Shown here: piece by piece, positions 26,472-36,852 of the stretch
Layout of the letters: each line of letters starts with the position of its first letter
Numbering within the stretch: position 1 is the first letter of the stretch
Origin: Candidatus Gastranaerophilales bacterium
Lineage (GTDB): Bacteria; Cyanobacteriota; Vampirovibrionia; Gastranaerophilales; Gastranaerophilaceae
NCBI GenBank assembly: GCA_947630045.1
Contig: CANRGC010000001.1
Span: forward strand, 1-64,000
Direction of reading: 5' to 3'
Length of the DNA: 64,000 nucleotides
Notes under the pieces: generated by a model
The model's input: only the letters and a program-made list of their open reading frames with translations
Told to the model about the DNA's origin: nothing
The model's database searches: none
Made by a program: the position numbers and the translations under genes

Positions 26472-28334
26472 ATGGGCATGAATTCGGTAAACAACATTAA
26501 TCAACAGACTCAAATTCCGGTATATCAAGCAGCAGCTCAACAAACGCCGCAGCCTGTTTATTTTCCGGTTGCGCCCGTAATTTACAATATTCCTTCACAG
26601 TCAATTTACCCTGCGCCTGTTGTAATTCAGCCTCAGGTTCCTCAAGTTCAACAGCCTTCACAACAAACAAGCAACATGAGCAGCCTTTTGCAAGAATATT
26701 TAATTGCAAACAACAGACCCGTAAACCCGACTGCGGAAGTTAAAGCCGTAGACAACCAAACAAACGGCGGCGAAGTTTGGCATAACAATTTAAAAAATAT
26801 GTTAAGAAACTCTGAAGCAAACTTTATGGCTCTTATTCCAAGAACAATGAATGCCAAAGACACAGACGGAAACGGGCTTATTCAAGGAAGTGAAATCAGA
26901 GGAAACTTTGTAAACGCAATAGACAGACTTGACGAGTTAAAAAACCTCGGCATAAACACCTTGCATATTCTTCCTATTCACCCAACGGGCAAAAAACACG
27001 CAATGGGAATAGCCGGTTCTCTTTATTCGCCGGCAGATTTACTTGCAATAGATCCCAATTTGAAAGACCCTAACACCCCCGGCACGGTTGAAGAACAGTG
27101 CAAAAACTTTATTAACGAATGTCACAAAAGGGGAATTTCCGTTATGCTTGACCTTCCAAGCTGTGTAAGCGTTGACTTTGCGGAAAAACACCCCGAGTTA
27201 ATGGCATATGAAAAAAACGGCTCTGACAAAACTCCGGGCGGTTGGCAAGATATCAGAATGTTTAGAGTTTTTGACGACGAAGAAAAAAGAATTTTAAACC
27301 CGCATTTGCTTGAACTTCATAAAAAATACGTCGATATGTGCATTGACTTAGGTTTTGACGGAATAAGAGCGGATGTCGGAAGGGCAAAACCTGCGGAATT
27401 CTGGGACGTTATAATTCCTTACTCAAGAGCAAAAGACCCTAATTTCGGATGGCTTGCGGAAACTTATACTTATGAAGACGCTTCTCCTCAATTAAATATG
27501 CCTCATGACAGACCTATCGAACTTATGAAGGCAGGTTTTGACACTTATTACGGTCAATATCATATTTACGACCAGTGGACAAAAGCTTCCGAATTGAGAA
27601 AATATGTTAACGAACAGATTGACATGCAAAAAGAATTTCAAGACAGACAACCGAGAACATTAATCGGGTCTTTCTCAACACACGATGACCAAAGCCCGAT
27701 GTTTTACGGCGGAAGCCCTTGGGTACAATTTACAAGCATTCTTCAATCAACCCTTCCTCTCTGCAATCCTTATTTTGTAGACGGGGTGCAATCGGGAGAT
27801 TATTATCTTTATCCTTATGAACATGCTTATGCGCCCGAAACTCAGACAGACACAAATGAGTGCACCGTTCATAAAGGAAGAATTGATATTTTCAACCCTT
27901 CAAGAAAACCGGGCGGAAACAACCCCGAAATCGGTCAGCAAATTGCAAATATGCTAAACTTAAGAAACGGCGAATATAAAGACGTTATTACAAAAGGTTC
28001 GACATGTTGGTTAAAACCGACTAAGCCAAACGATGAAATTATTGCCTTTGCAAGACAATATGGCAATAAAACGCTTCTTGTCATCGGAAACAGAAATGTA
28101 AACAAACGCAACAGCGCTAAATTCGCAATCAAAGACATTGTGAAAGGTCAGGAATTAAAAGACTTAACCGTGCCATACGGCGAAAAGAGCTATTTTCAAA
28201 CCGAAAACGGAGAATTAAACGTTGATTTGGCTCCTTCAAGAATGCATGTCTTTGAAATTTCCGCTCCGAATATTGAAAACGATGCGTTTGATGTATCAAA
28301 ATTTGTAAACGGTGTGTATACGAAAGTAAAATAA
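26472..28334 (+). CDS. GH13 alpha-glucan enzyme with EF-hand-like loop
   Basis: A 620-residue glycoside hydrolase family 13 protein. Residues 1-70 are Gln/Pro-rich low complexity without a signal peptide. The (beta/alpha)8 domain starts near 115. Region II is GIRADVGRA with nucleophile D301, region III WLAET with acid/base E330, region IV STHDDQ with H404-D405. Region I reads DLPSCV (227-232), so the usual Asn-His pair is replaced by Cys-Val. D130-E141 (DTDGNGLIQGSE) matches a calcium-binding EF-hand loop. The catalytic triad is intact, so it should act on alpha-1,4-glucans; hydrolase or transferase (maltosyltransferase-like) cannot be told. It is followed 77 bp later by a second GH13 gene. 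Confidence 0.85.
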   Translation: MGMNSVNNINQQTQIPVYQAAAQQTPQPVYFPVAPVIYNIPSQSIYPAPVVIQPQVPQVQQPSQQTSNMSSLLQEYLIANNRPVNPTAEVKAVDNQTNGGEVWHNNLKNMLRNSEANFMALIPRTMNAKDTDGNGLIQGSEIRGNFVNAIDRLDELKNLGINTLHILPIHPTGKKHAMGIAGSLYSPADLLAIDPNLKDPNTPGTVEEQCKNFINECHKRGISVMLDLPSCVSVDFAEKHPELMAYEKNGSDKTPGGWQDIRMFRVFDDEEKRILNPHLLELHKKYVDMCIDLGFDGIRADVGRAKPAEFWDVIIPYSRAKDPNFGWLAETYTYEDASPQLNMPHDRPIELMKAGFDTYYGQYHIYDQWTKASELRKYVNEQIDMQKEFQDRQPRTLIGSFSTHDDQSPMFYGGSPWVQFTSILQSTLPLCNPYFVDGVQSGDYYLYPYEHAYAPETQTDTNECTVHKGRIDIFNPSRKPGGNNPEIGQQIANMLNLRNGEYKDVITKGSTCWLKPTKPNDEIIAFARQYGNKTLLVIGNRNVNKRNSAKFAIKDIVKGQELKDLTVPYGEKSYFQTENGELNVDLAPSRMHVFEISAPNIENDAFDVSKFVNGVYTKVK

Positions 28335-28411
28335 AATTAAAGTTTTATAAAATTAAGTACGTTAAATAAAAGGTAAGGGCAAGGACGACAAAAGGAAAAG
28401 GAGCAAGTCTC

Positions 28412-31400
28412 GTGGATTTATCATCAATAAACAAGTTAAAGAAATCTGAAAATAATGCACAGGTTGCTTTTCAAGGCAGAAAAAGCGTTAAAGACAAGAA
28501 AGGCGCTCCCAGAGAATGCTTCTTTTTGCCGCATATAAATTTAAAAAAAGGTGAAACCCTCGGGATAGAATTTGTTCGCCTTGAAAGACAAAAAGACAAA
28601 AGTTATAAACTTGATGAAAATGCCACGGTGATGAGATATCCCGCACTTACCGACGAATTTAAAGACTTTGAAAAAGGTTTAAGAACAAGTGTTGAAGTTG
28701 ACGTTTCAGCCCTTAAAAACACGGGTGAATACGGTTACAGATTTGCCGTTTATAACGACAAAGGAAAACGTTTAAAAACATTTTCCGACGATGTCGGCGT
28801 TAAAATAAATCATAAAGACGGTCCTTTTACCATTGTTTCCACAAGACAAGGTTTTCCCGCAACCGAAGGCGCTATGGAACATATTTTTACAGACTCTTAC
28901 AATGTCAAAAATGCGCCCAAAAACTTTGAAAGAAGCCATTTTAACAAAGCCGGCGGAAATATTCAGGGAATAATTGAAAAAATTAATAACGGAAACGAGC
29001 TTGAGCCATACAGATATATTATGACAACTCCTCTTATCGGGGGCGGAAGCGTTTCACCGCATATGTATCACCCCGCAAATCACTTCAAGGTTTCTGACGG
29101 CACAGGCACTAAAAAAGACTTTAAAGACTTACAGGTTGCTTGTTTTAATAAAGGAAAAGGCTATGTCTTAGACGGCGCATTTACATCTTCCGGATATGAA
29201 GGTGTGCAATTGAAACATGCGCTTAAACATAAAGATTCGCCCTTTAAATATTGGTTTAAAAACCCTGAAAATGACGGTTATGCGCTTGGGGTGTTATCTG
29301 ACGACGAAGAAACCGACAAATATACCGGTATCAGAATTGTAAACCCGAAACACGCTCCCGGTTACGATTACAACCCAAACATGCCTACATATATCCAATT
29401 TTATGACACAAGGCTTGTAAGCAAAGAACAGCTGGAAGACAAGGGAAAAATAATTAAAGAGTATGCAAAATCAAACACCGATGACCCTTATGAAGAAACA
29501 ACATGGGATGATTCAATTTTAAGCAACACTTTTGAAGTTGACCCCGATTCGCCTTTGTACAGCACAAGAGATACGGGAACGCTTGCACAATGGAATAATG
29601 ACGGTATTTTGCCTTCCATTTTAAGCCCCAAACATTTGCCTTATTCATTCAACAGAAAAGCAAAAGTTGGCGGAACAACGGGCTGGGACGGAAATATTGA
29701 CCTTGTTAAATTAAATCTGTCAAACCATTCAAGTGACCCTAAAGTTATTGAAGGTTCAAAACAGGCTAAAAACCAAATGTATAACGTTGCAAGATATTGG
29801 ACGGAAGAAGCCAGAAATGCCATTTTAATGAATATTGCGGAAAGAACCCACTATATTGAAGGCGAGCCGCTTGCAAACTATTTTGACAATATAGAAAAAA
29901 CTTATAATCTTGAAAGAGGCTCTCTTGAAACGCTTCGTGCAAACATTGAGAAAGAAGACAAACGTGACGAATTTCCGAGCGCAAAAGTTCCTGACGCCTA
30001 TGATTATAAAATTGCGCATGAGAAAAAAGACGGCACAACGCTTATTAACGAGGCAATTTTAAACTTCCCTCTGGAATCACTAAACTTTTCGCCCGAGCTT
30101 CTTGGAATATTATCCACGCCTTATATCACTCCCCGCCCTAATCTTAAGTGTAACTCATACGATTCAAGACTTGAGATTTTTAACAAAGTTAAAGACTCAA
30201 AAGATGAATATTATTCGCCCAATATGAAAGAGGTCTATGGGGAAATTTTGCCTTCAATGGTAAGAGAAATTCTTCATAATATTCAAGCAAAAGGCGAAGG
30301 CAAAACCGATCTTTACAATGCAAACGGCAATGATATAGGTGAATTAACGGAATATGGCAAATATTTTGTTAAGGTTGCCATGGATGACATTATGCAATTT
30401 TGCATTTCATACGCACTTTTCGGAGAAGACGGACTGCCCGCAAAGAACGGAAATTCTCTTGATTTTGAATTGGCTGACAATGACGCTGACGGAGAAGGAA
30501 AGCACCTAAACCTTAAAAGGCTTGAAATTTATGAGTCAAATTCAAAAAATGAAGCTGACGCAATTGCAAAAAAACTTAAAACCGGTCTTAAAGACTTAAG
30601 AAAAAATGAAATATACATTGATTTTCAAAACTATCTGAAGAAAAAATATACCACTCTGACGCTTGACGATTATAAGCTTGCCGATGCAATTATTGACAAA
30701 ACGGGTGCAGGCTTAAACTGGCGTTTTGACGCAGCAAAAGACGTTGGCGATTTTGAAGAAACAAAAGGCAAAAGAATTTCGGCAGAAGATGTTTGGGATA
30801 ACGTAATAGACTTTTGGAAACCCTTTGTTAAAAATGTAAGAGATGTAAACGATTCGGCATATATCGTTGCGGAAGTTACTTCTCTGTGGGATTATGCGAA
30901 CTCAAATTGGGGTAAATACGGAAACCCTGACAAAGCTGAAAAAATGTTTTATGAAGAAGTTGGCGCAACAACGGGAAGCAACTATTCAACCTTCTTTGGT
31001 CTATACCCTCACCTTTTTGGTCAAAACATAGAAGACGGTTCTGTAAAAGACTTTCGTTCAATGTATAACTTCTTAAATCAGGTTAGAGAGTTTGTTAATC
31101 CGCCTGAAGAAAAAGGTCATTCTTCTTCGGAATTTATTCTCGGAAGCCATGTATTTCTTGACAATCACGACAAACCACGTGCGGCTCACCTTCAAGCCCT
31201 TGATTCCGCACTGTTTTGGAGCGACTTTAAAAATGACGCCGACAAAGAACGTGCCGAAGAAATTCTTAATACCCCTTACAATGACAACATGAGCTCAAAA
31301 GCCGTTGCAGTAGCGGAAAAATATCTCGAATATTTTGAAGCAAGAGCATGTGAGCTTCATTTAGACGAGTCTGACAGAGAAATAATCAAAGATTCAATAA

Positions 31401-32566
31401 TTCATCTTGCAAACGGTTACAGCTTTAAAGACGTTAACGACAACACAAGCGATTTTAAACGTGCAGAAGCTTTTGGCAACAAGCCTTTTGAAATAACCAT
31501 TCCGCATGTATTAAAAATTGCCGAGAAAAAAGGTCTTAAACTGGATGAACAAACCAAAGAAGATCTTGCAAACGGAGTTTTTGAAGATATGGTTGCGCCT
31601 TACGAAAGCAAAATGACTGCAATTTATGACCTTATGACGGCAACAGTCGGCATTCCGACAATATTTGCGGGCGACGAGTTTGCTCAGACAGGCTCTGAAA
31701 CAAAGTCTAAAAACTGGGCTTTGGGTTGCAGAAACCTTACAATGCACGATTGGTTAAAAGACCCTAAAAAATTTCACGTAAGAAGTTTCTATAACAGGCT
31801 TCATCAAACAGCTCTTCTCGCTAAAACTAGCAAAGAAATGAGCGCTCTTGCAAACGGCACACCGATTGTAATCGGCGCAAAACAAAATGTACAGTCTGTT
31901 TTTGATATAGCCACAAAAGATGAAGTAATAAACGGTCTTATTAAATTAATTGATAATGATATTCAATATAACAAATCAGAACCGTTTAAAGATACAATTC
32001 AGGCATGCAAATTTTTAAACTGCATACAGGAAAAAGGCAGCAATGTTACCAAAGATGAGATTGTTAAAGAGCTTAAGTCAATGGATAAAGACGAGTTGTT
32101 TAACAACCTTGGAAAAACTCTTGATAAATGCAACGACGGCTTTAAAGACTGGATATGCAACGGTCTTATTTCAGGCTGCATGAGCAAAAAACCTTCAATC
32201 GGCACGGAAACGGGCGCCGTTGTTAAATATAATAACAAAGGAAGCGTTGTTGTTTCCATGATGACAAACGCATTTATACCCGATAAACCGGATGTTAACA
32301 TACTTAAACCGGAAGCCGATGACGCCCCCGATGTTTCAAGCGTTAAACTCATAAACCCCGCCAATAAAGAACCGATTGCAAAAGAGGGCGCTATTTTCAT
32401 AAGAAAAGCTTATGACCCGAAAGAGTGGAAATTTGTTAATGCGGGCAGATATGTCTATACAAAAGAGGGAACTCTTAAGCCTATGGATAAAAATGCCTCA
32501 GACAAACTTGATTCAACGGTTACGTTTTTCTGCAAAGCCGGCGAAGACGTATACAGAACAATGTAA
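28412..32566 (+). CDS. Giant GH13 alpha-amylase-family protein
   Basis: A 1384-residue GH13 protein, about twice the usual size. An N-terminal beta-rich region (about 35-150) could be a carbohydrate-binding module. Region I is VLDGAFTSSG at 252-261, with Asn-His replaced by Thr258-Ser259; region II RFDAAKD with nucleophile D773; region III VAEVTS with acid/base E821; region IV DNHDKPR with H919-D920; then TIFAGDEFAQTG. Regions I and II are about 500 residues apart rather than the usual 80-120, so a large extra domain is inserted. No signal peptide is present; residues 16-24 (QVAFQGRKS) carry the F-[SQ]-G motif seen elsewhere in this window. The GTG start has AAGGAG upstream. The exact reaction is unknown. 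Confidence 0.83.
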   Translation: MDLSSINKLKKSENNAQVAFQGRKSVKDKKGAPRECFFLPHINLKKGETLGIEFVRLERQKDKSYKLDENATVMRYPALTDEFKDFEKGLRTSVEVDVSALKNTGEYGYRFAVYNDKGKRLKTFSDDVGVKINHKDGPFTIVSTRQGFPATEGAMEHIFTDSYNVKNAPKNFERSHFNKAGGNIQGIIEKINNGNELEPYRYIMTTPLIGGGSVSPHMYHPANHFKVSDGTGTKKDFKDLQVACFNKGKGYVLDGAFTSSGYEGVQLKHALKHKDSPFKYWFKNPENDGYALGVLSDDEETDKYTGIRIVNPKHAPGYDYNPNMPTYIQFYDTRLVSKEQLEDKGKIIKEYAKSNTDDPYEETTWDDSILSNTFEVDPDSPLYSTRDTGTLAQWNNDGILPSILSPKHLPYSFNRKAKVGGTTGWDGNIDLVKLNLSNHSSDPKVIEGSKQAKNQMYNVARYWTEEARNAILMNIAERTHYIEGEPLANYFDNIEKTYNLERGSLETLRANIEKEDKRDEFPSAKVPDAYDYKIAHEKKDGTTLINEAILNFPLESLNFSPELLGILSTPYITPRPNLKCNSYDSRLEIFNKVKDSKDEYYSPNMKEVYGEILPSMVREILHNIQAKGEGKTDLYNANGNDIGELTEYGKYFVKVAMDDIMQFCISYALFGEDGLPAKNGNSLDFELADNDADGEGKHLNLKRLEIYESNSKNEADAIAKKLKTGLKDLRKNEIYIDFQNYLKKKYTTLTLDDYKLADAIIDKTGAGLNWRFDAAKDVGDFEETKGKRISAEDVWDNVIDFWKPFVKNVRDVNDSAYIVAEVTSLWDYANSNWGKYGNPDKAEKMFYEEVGATTGSNYSTFFGLYPHLFGQNIEDGSVKDFRSMYNFLNQVREFVNPPEEKGHSSSEFILGSHVFLDNHDKPRAAHLQALDSALFWSDFKNDADKERAEEILNTPYNDNMSSKAVAVAEKYLEYFEARACELHLDESDREIIKDSIIHLANGYSFKDVNDNTSDFKRAEAFGNKPFEITIPHVLKIAEKKGLKLDEQTKEDLANGVFEDMVAPYESKMTAIYDLMTATVGIPTIFAGDEFAQTGSETKSKNWALGCRNLTMHDWLKDPKKFHVRSFYNRLHQTALLAKTSKEMSALANGTPIVIGAKQNVQSVFDIATKDEVINGLIKLIDNDIQYNKSEPFKDTIQACKFLNCIQEKGSNVTKDEIVKELKSMDKDELFNNLGKTLDKCNDGFKDWICNGLISGCMSKKPSIGTETGAVVKYNNKGSVVVSMMTNAFIPDKPDVNILKPEADDAPDVSSVKLINPANKEPIAKEGAIFIRKAYDPKEWKFVNAGRYVYTKEGTLKPMDKNASDKLDSTVTFFCKAGEDVYRTM

Positions 32567-32575
32567 GGCGTTTGT

Positions 32576-33229
32576 TTAACCGCCATTGTTCATAAGCGGA
32601 AAGGCAAGAAAAGTGCCGTCATCAAGACGCCACCTGAACCAGCCTGTTTTTGTAAGCCCGTCATAGGTGGTAATTTTTACTAACATCCAATCATTTTCAA
32701 TAAGCCAAAGAGAAACATGCTTTGCAAAAAAGAACTTGTCTACAACGTTGCTGTTATTGTCGGATGACGAATAGAGCATTTTATTTTTATCGCCCACGTT
32801 TCTGAAAATATAAATTCCGTATTTTCTGCCGTAGACGTTAAAAAAGTCTTCCCAGCTCATATAGTCTGTGTTTTCGGTTTTCTTTATCCACCCGAAAAGC
32901 CTTAATTTTTGATTGTAACAAACACAAAACCACTCGTCATTGTCAGATTTCACCGGCAAAACAAAAAGGTTTTTTGAAGGCAAAGACACAAGAAAAGTTT
33001 CTTCTTCTTTTTGAGCGGAAACATCATTTAAAATTAACTTTCCATAACTCAAAGAGCCGACTGTTTCGCTTTCTGCGCTTGGGTTTTTATAAATTTTGTT
33101 TTCACCTTGAAGAAAAACTGCGCCTATTCCATAATATGAATTAGAATTCTCATAAGAGGGAAGATAGGTTGCCTGAGCCTTAAGAGAAAATAAAATTAAA
33201 AACAAAAATATCGGAATTATTTTTTTCAT
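32576..33229 (-). CDS. Secreted SH3-like domain protein
   Basis: A 217-residue exported protein with a Sec signal peptide (MKKIIPIFLFLILFSLKAQA). The mature part is beta-rich and looks like one or two bacterial SH3-like modules (KIYKNPSAESETVGSLSYGK, then DEWFCVCYNQKLRLFGWIKK and DWMLVKITTYDGLTKTGWFR). Such modules usually bind cell wall. No catalytic domain is seen. It is convergent with the giant GH13 gene (9-bp gap). No Shine-Dalgarno sequence precedes the ATG; TATAAT lies 6 nt upstream. Confidence 0.75.
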   Translation of the reverse strand: MKKIIPIFLFLILFSLKAQATYLPSYENSNSYYGIGAVFLQGENKIYKNPSAESETVGSLSYGKLILNDVSAQKEEETFLVSLPSKNLFVLPVKSDNDEWFCVCYNQKLRLFGWIKKTENTDYMSWEDFFNVYGRKYGIYIFRNVGDKNKMLYSSSDNNSNVVDKFFFAKHVSLWLIENDWMLVKITTYDGLTKTGWFRWRLDDGTFLAFPLMNNGG

Positions 33230-33235
33230 AAAAAT

Positions 33236-33241
33236 ATTATA
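33236..33241 (-). promoter_or_regulatory. -10 box of the SH3-like gene (leaderless type)
   Basis: On the minus strand a consensus TATAAT ends exactly 6 nt before the ATG at 33229. The gap (ATTTTT) cannot hold a ribosome site. No convincing -35 is visible. Confidence 0.5.
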
Positions 33242-33292
33242 TTACATTTTGAATAATTTTTTTAACGATTACTATTTGGAAGTTTTTTGTAA

Positions 33293-33307
33293 CAAGTTGT
33301 TAACTTG
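33293..33307. promoter_or_regulatory. Inverted repeat upstream of rpoB promoter
   Basis: CAAGTT-GTT-AACTTG is a perfect 6-bp inverted repeat with a 3-nt centre, ending 5 bp before the candidate -35 of rpoB. It could be an operator. Confidence 0.35.
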
Positions 33308-33312
33308 CCACC

Positions 33313-33340
33313 TTGACGGAAAAATTTCAGGGAGTACGAT
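33313..33340 (+). promoter_or_regulatory. Candidate rpoB operon promoter
   Basis: TTGACG (33313-33318), a 16-bp spacer and TACGAT (33335-33340). This would give an untranslated leader of about 125 nt before the rpoB ATG at 33471. A second AT-rich candidate (TATAAG at 33343-33348) lies just downstream without a matching -35. Confidence 0.4.
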
Positions 33341-33470
33341 TGTATAAGCTAGAATTGTCATGATTATGGAGAAATTTCGCTCAAGCAATTATGGCAAAAC
33401 GGCTAAGATTTAACTCATACGAAGCATTCAGCTGAATTTAATTGTAATTACATATATTAGAGGTACATAG

Positions 33471-36400
33471 ATGTCAAAAACACAATATGCTAATAGAGTT
33501 ACTCCAATGGGCATACCACCAACCCGTTTGAGTGAACTTCCGGATTTGATTGAAATTCAAAAAAAATCATTTGAGTGGTTTTTAAAAGAAGGCTTAAAGG
33601 AAGAATTACTCTCGTTTTCGCCCGTTAAAGACTACACAGGAAGATTAGAATTACATTTTCTTCCGAATTACACTTTTGATAACCCGAAATACACAATTGA
33701 AGAAGCAAGAATTCATGACGCTACCTATTCAAAACAGTTAAAGGTTATGATGCGTCTTGTTAACCGTGATTCGGGTGAAATTAAAGAACAGGAAGTCTAT
33801 ATAGGCGATATCCCCACTATGACCGATAAAGGTACATTTATCGTAAACGGTGCGGAACGTGTTATTGTTTCTCAAATTGTAAGAAGCCCCGGAATTTATT
33901 ATAAAAAAGAAGTTTCTCCCACGGGAAAACGTCTTTATAATGCAACTTTAATTCCAAACCGTGGCGCTTGGCTTAAAATTGAAACCGATTCTAACGATTT
34001 GGTTTATGTAAAAATTGATAAAAACAGAAAAATCTTAGCAACAACTTTATTAAAAGCTTTGGGCATTACACCCGTTGAAATGGAAACGTTGTTTACCCAC
34101 TTTGAATTTTTGAAAAAGACTTTGGAAAAAGACACAACAAATTCAACTGATGAAGCTTTGATTGAAGTTTATAAAAAACTTCGTCCGGGTGACCCTGCTT
34201 CGGCTGCGGGCGGACGTTCCATTTTGGAAGCAAGATTTTTCGATGAAAAGAAATATGATATAGGCAAAGTCGGACGTTACAAATTAAACAAAAAACTCGG
34301 TTTAAATTTACCCGGAACACAAAGAACAATCACAATTCAAGACATTGTTGCCGCAGTTGAATATTTGATTAATTTGACATACGACGAAGGCGTTCTTGAC
34401 GATATTGACCACCTTGGCAACAGAAGAATTCGTTCAGTCGGTGAACTTCTTCAAAACCAATTCAGAGTGGGCTTAAGCCGTATCGAAAGAATTGTTAAAG
34501 AAAGAATGACCCTTCAAGATTCCGAAACTTTAACGCCTTTAAATCTTTTAAATGTTAAACCTTTAAATGCTGCAATTAAAGAGTTTTTCGGTTCATCACA
34601 GTTATCACAATTTATGGACCAGACAAACCCGCTTGCAGAATTAACTCATAAAAGAAGAATTTCAGCATTAGGCCCCGGCGGTCTTATGAGAGAACGTGCA
34701 GGGTTTGCGGTTCGTGACATTCACCCTTCTCAATACGGACGTATTTGTCCTGTTGAAACTCCTGAAGGTCCGAACGCAGGTCTTATCGGTTCACTTGCTA
34801 CTCACGCAAGAGTTAACGACTATGGCTTCATTGAATCACCATTCTTTGTTGTAAAAGACGGTGTTGTAACAGAAGAAGTTCACTATTTAACAGCCGATGA
34901 AGATGAAAACTACCGTGTTGCTCCCGCTGACGTTCAATTAGACGAAAACAGAAAAATTAAAGACCCGTATATACCTGTCAGATATCGTTCCGAATTCACT
35001 ATGGGCGATTCTAAAAAGGTTGACTACTTCGGTGTTTCACCGATACAGATTATCTCGGTTGCAACCTCGCTTATTCCGTTTATCGAACACGATGATGCTA
35101 ACCGTGCGCTGATGGGTTCTAACATGCAACGTCAGGCAGTTCCGCTTTTAATAACACAAAGACCTGTAGTCGGAACGGGCTTGGAAAAAAGAGCCGCAAA
35201 AGATTCCGGCATGGTTTCGGTTTCTGACTGTGACGGTGTTGTTGAAAGAGTTGTCGGCGAAGAAATCTTTATAAAAGACAAAGAAGGCAAAATTCATCAA
35301 CATCAACTTTTAAAATATGTAAGATCAAACCAAGACACTTGCATAAACCAAAGACCAATCGTAAGAGCGGGTCAAGAGGTTAAAAAAGGCGATGTAATTG
35401 CTGACGGCGCTTCAACAAATATGGGCGAACTTTCACTCGGCAAAAACGTTTTAGTTGCATATATGCCTTGGGAAGGTTACAACTACGAAGATGCTATTTT
35501 GCTTTCCGAAAGATGTGTATACGATGACGTATTTACATCAGTTCATATTGAAAAATTAGAAATTGACGCCCGTCAAACAAAGTTAGGGCCTGAAGAAATC
35601 ACAAGAGAAGTTCCTAACGTTTCCGAAGATGCGGTTCGTCATTTGGATGAAAGAGGAATAGTCAGAATTGGTGCAAGAGTATACGCTGACGATATTTTGG
35701 TCGGCAAAATTACACCTAAAGGCGAATCTGAACATCCGCCGGAAGAAAAACTTTTAAGAGCAATCTTTGCCGAAAAAGCAAGAGATGTTAAAGATAATTC
35801 CCTTAAAGTTCCGCACGGCGAAGGCGGAAGGGTTGTCGACGTTAAAGTGTTTGACCGTGAAAAAGGGGATGAACTTCCCCCGGGAGCAAACACCGTTATC
35901 AGAGTTTACATTGCTCAAAAACGTAAAATCTCCGTCGGCGACAAACTTTCCGGACGTCATGGAAACAAAGGTATTGTTTCAAGAATTCTTCCGAAAGAAG
36001 ATATGCCGTTCTTGCCGGACGGAACCCCTGTTGATATCGTGTTAAATCCGCTTGGTGTTCCTTCCCGTATGAACGTAGGTCAAACTTATGAATGTTTGCT
36101 TGGTTTAGCGGCATACTTAACGGGAAATCACTATGAAGCTCCGCCGTTTGATGAAATGTACGGCGCAAACCAATCTGAAATTGCAACAAAGGCCGAACTT
36201 TTAAAAGGTATTAAAGAATCAGGCTGCACTTGGGTTGGCGAAGACGGAAAAGTCACTTTATATGACGGCAGAACGGGTGAACCGTTTGACGAACCCGTTG
36301 CAGTCGGTCTGTCATATATCTTGAAACTTGTCCACCTTGTTGATGATAAAATTCACGCAAGATCAACCGGCCCGTATTCACTTGTTACACAACAACCTTT

Positions 36401-36785
36401 GGGCGGTAAAGCACAATTTGGCGGTCAAAGATTTGGTGAAATGGAAGTTTGGGCACTTGAAGCTTACGGTGCCGCATACACCTTACAAGAAATGTTGACC
36501 ATTAAATCAGACGATGTCAACGGACGTTCAAGAGCTTATGAAGCCATTGTTAAGGGCGACAACATTCCTCGCCCCGGAATTCCCGAATCATTCAAAGTAT
36601 TGGTTCGTGAATTACAATCAATCGGGCTTGATATCACCGTTGCTAAAAAAGGCGGTGAAGAAGTTGACCTCATGTCAGACACCGATGATTTAAGAAGATC
36701 TGCTCCGAAACGTGTTTTATCGGATATGGACAGTGAACTGTTAAATATAAACTTCTTTGAAACACCCGCAACTTTCAAGGATTAA
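33471..36785 (+). CDS. rpoB: RNA polymerase beta subunit
   Basis: The 1104-residue beta subunit, close to cyanobacterial length and shorter than the 1342 residues of E. coli, whose lineage-specific insertions are absent. The rifampicin-site region near residues 373-405 is [12 protein letters not shown], then [13 protein letters not shown], with the Asp, His and Ser positions associated with sensitivity. Later come [20 protein letters not shown] and the C-terminal [20 protein letters not shown]. No rplKAJL genes precede it, unlike in E. coli, and the next genes are rpoC1 and rpoC2, the cyanobacterial order. A GAGG ribosome site precedes the ATG. Confidence 0.98.
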   Translation: MSKTQYANRVTPMGIPPTRLSELPDLIEIQKKSFEWFLKEGLKEELLSFSPVKDYTGRLELHFLPNYTFDNPKYTIEEARIHDATYSKQLKVMMRLVNRDSGEIKEQEVYIGDIPTMTDKGTFIVNGAERVIVSQIVRSPGIYYKKEVSPTGKRLYNATLIPNRGAWLKIETDSNDLVYVKIDKNRKILATTLLKALGITPVEMETLFTHFEFLKKTLEKDTTNSTDEALIEVYKKLRPGDPASAAGGRSILEARFFDEKKYDIGKVGRYKLNKKLGLNLPGTQRTITIQDIVAAVEYLINLTYDEGVLDDIDHLGNRRIRSVGELLQNQFRVGLSRIERIVKERMTLQDSETLTPLNLLNVKPLNAAIKEFFGSSQLSQFMDQTNPLAELTHKRRISALGPGGLMRERAGFAVRDIHPSQYGRICPVETPEGPNAGLIGSLATHARVNDYGFIESPFFVVKDGVVTEEVHYLTADEDENYRVAPADVQLDENRKIKDPYIPVRYRSEFTMGDSKKVDYFGVSPIQIISVATSLIPFIEHDDANRALMGSNMQRQAVPLLITQRPVVGTGLEKRAAKDSGMVSVSDCDGVVERVVGEEIFIKDKEGKIHQHQLLKYVRSNQDTCINQRPIVRAGQEVKKGDVIADGASTNMGELSLGKNVLVAYMPWEGYNYEDAILLSERCVYDDVFTSVHIEKLEIDARQTKLGPEEITREVPNVSEDAVRHLDERGIVRIGARVYADDILVGKITPKGESEHPPEEKLLRAIFAEKARDVKDNSLKVPHGEGGRVVDVKVFDREKGDELPPGANTVIRVYIAQKRKISVGDKLSGRHGNKGIVSRILPKEDMPFLPDGTPVDIVLNPLGVPSRMNVGQTYECLLGLAAYLTGNHYEAPPFDEMYGANQSEIATKAELLKGIKESGCTWVGEDGKVTLYDGRTGEPFDEPVAVGLSYILKLVHLVDDKIHARSTGPYSLVTQQPLGGKAQFGGQRFGEMEVWALEAYGAAYTLQEMLTIKSDDVNGRSRAYEAIVKGDNIPRPGIPESFKVLVRELQSIGLDITVAKKGGEEVDLMSDTDDLRRSAPKRVLSDMDSELLNINFFETPATFKD

Positions 36786-36852
36786 TTCCAAGAAAGGCAA
36801 AAGGTGCTTTTGAAATAAGATTTACTACACAACAATTAAGGAGAAAAAGAAG

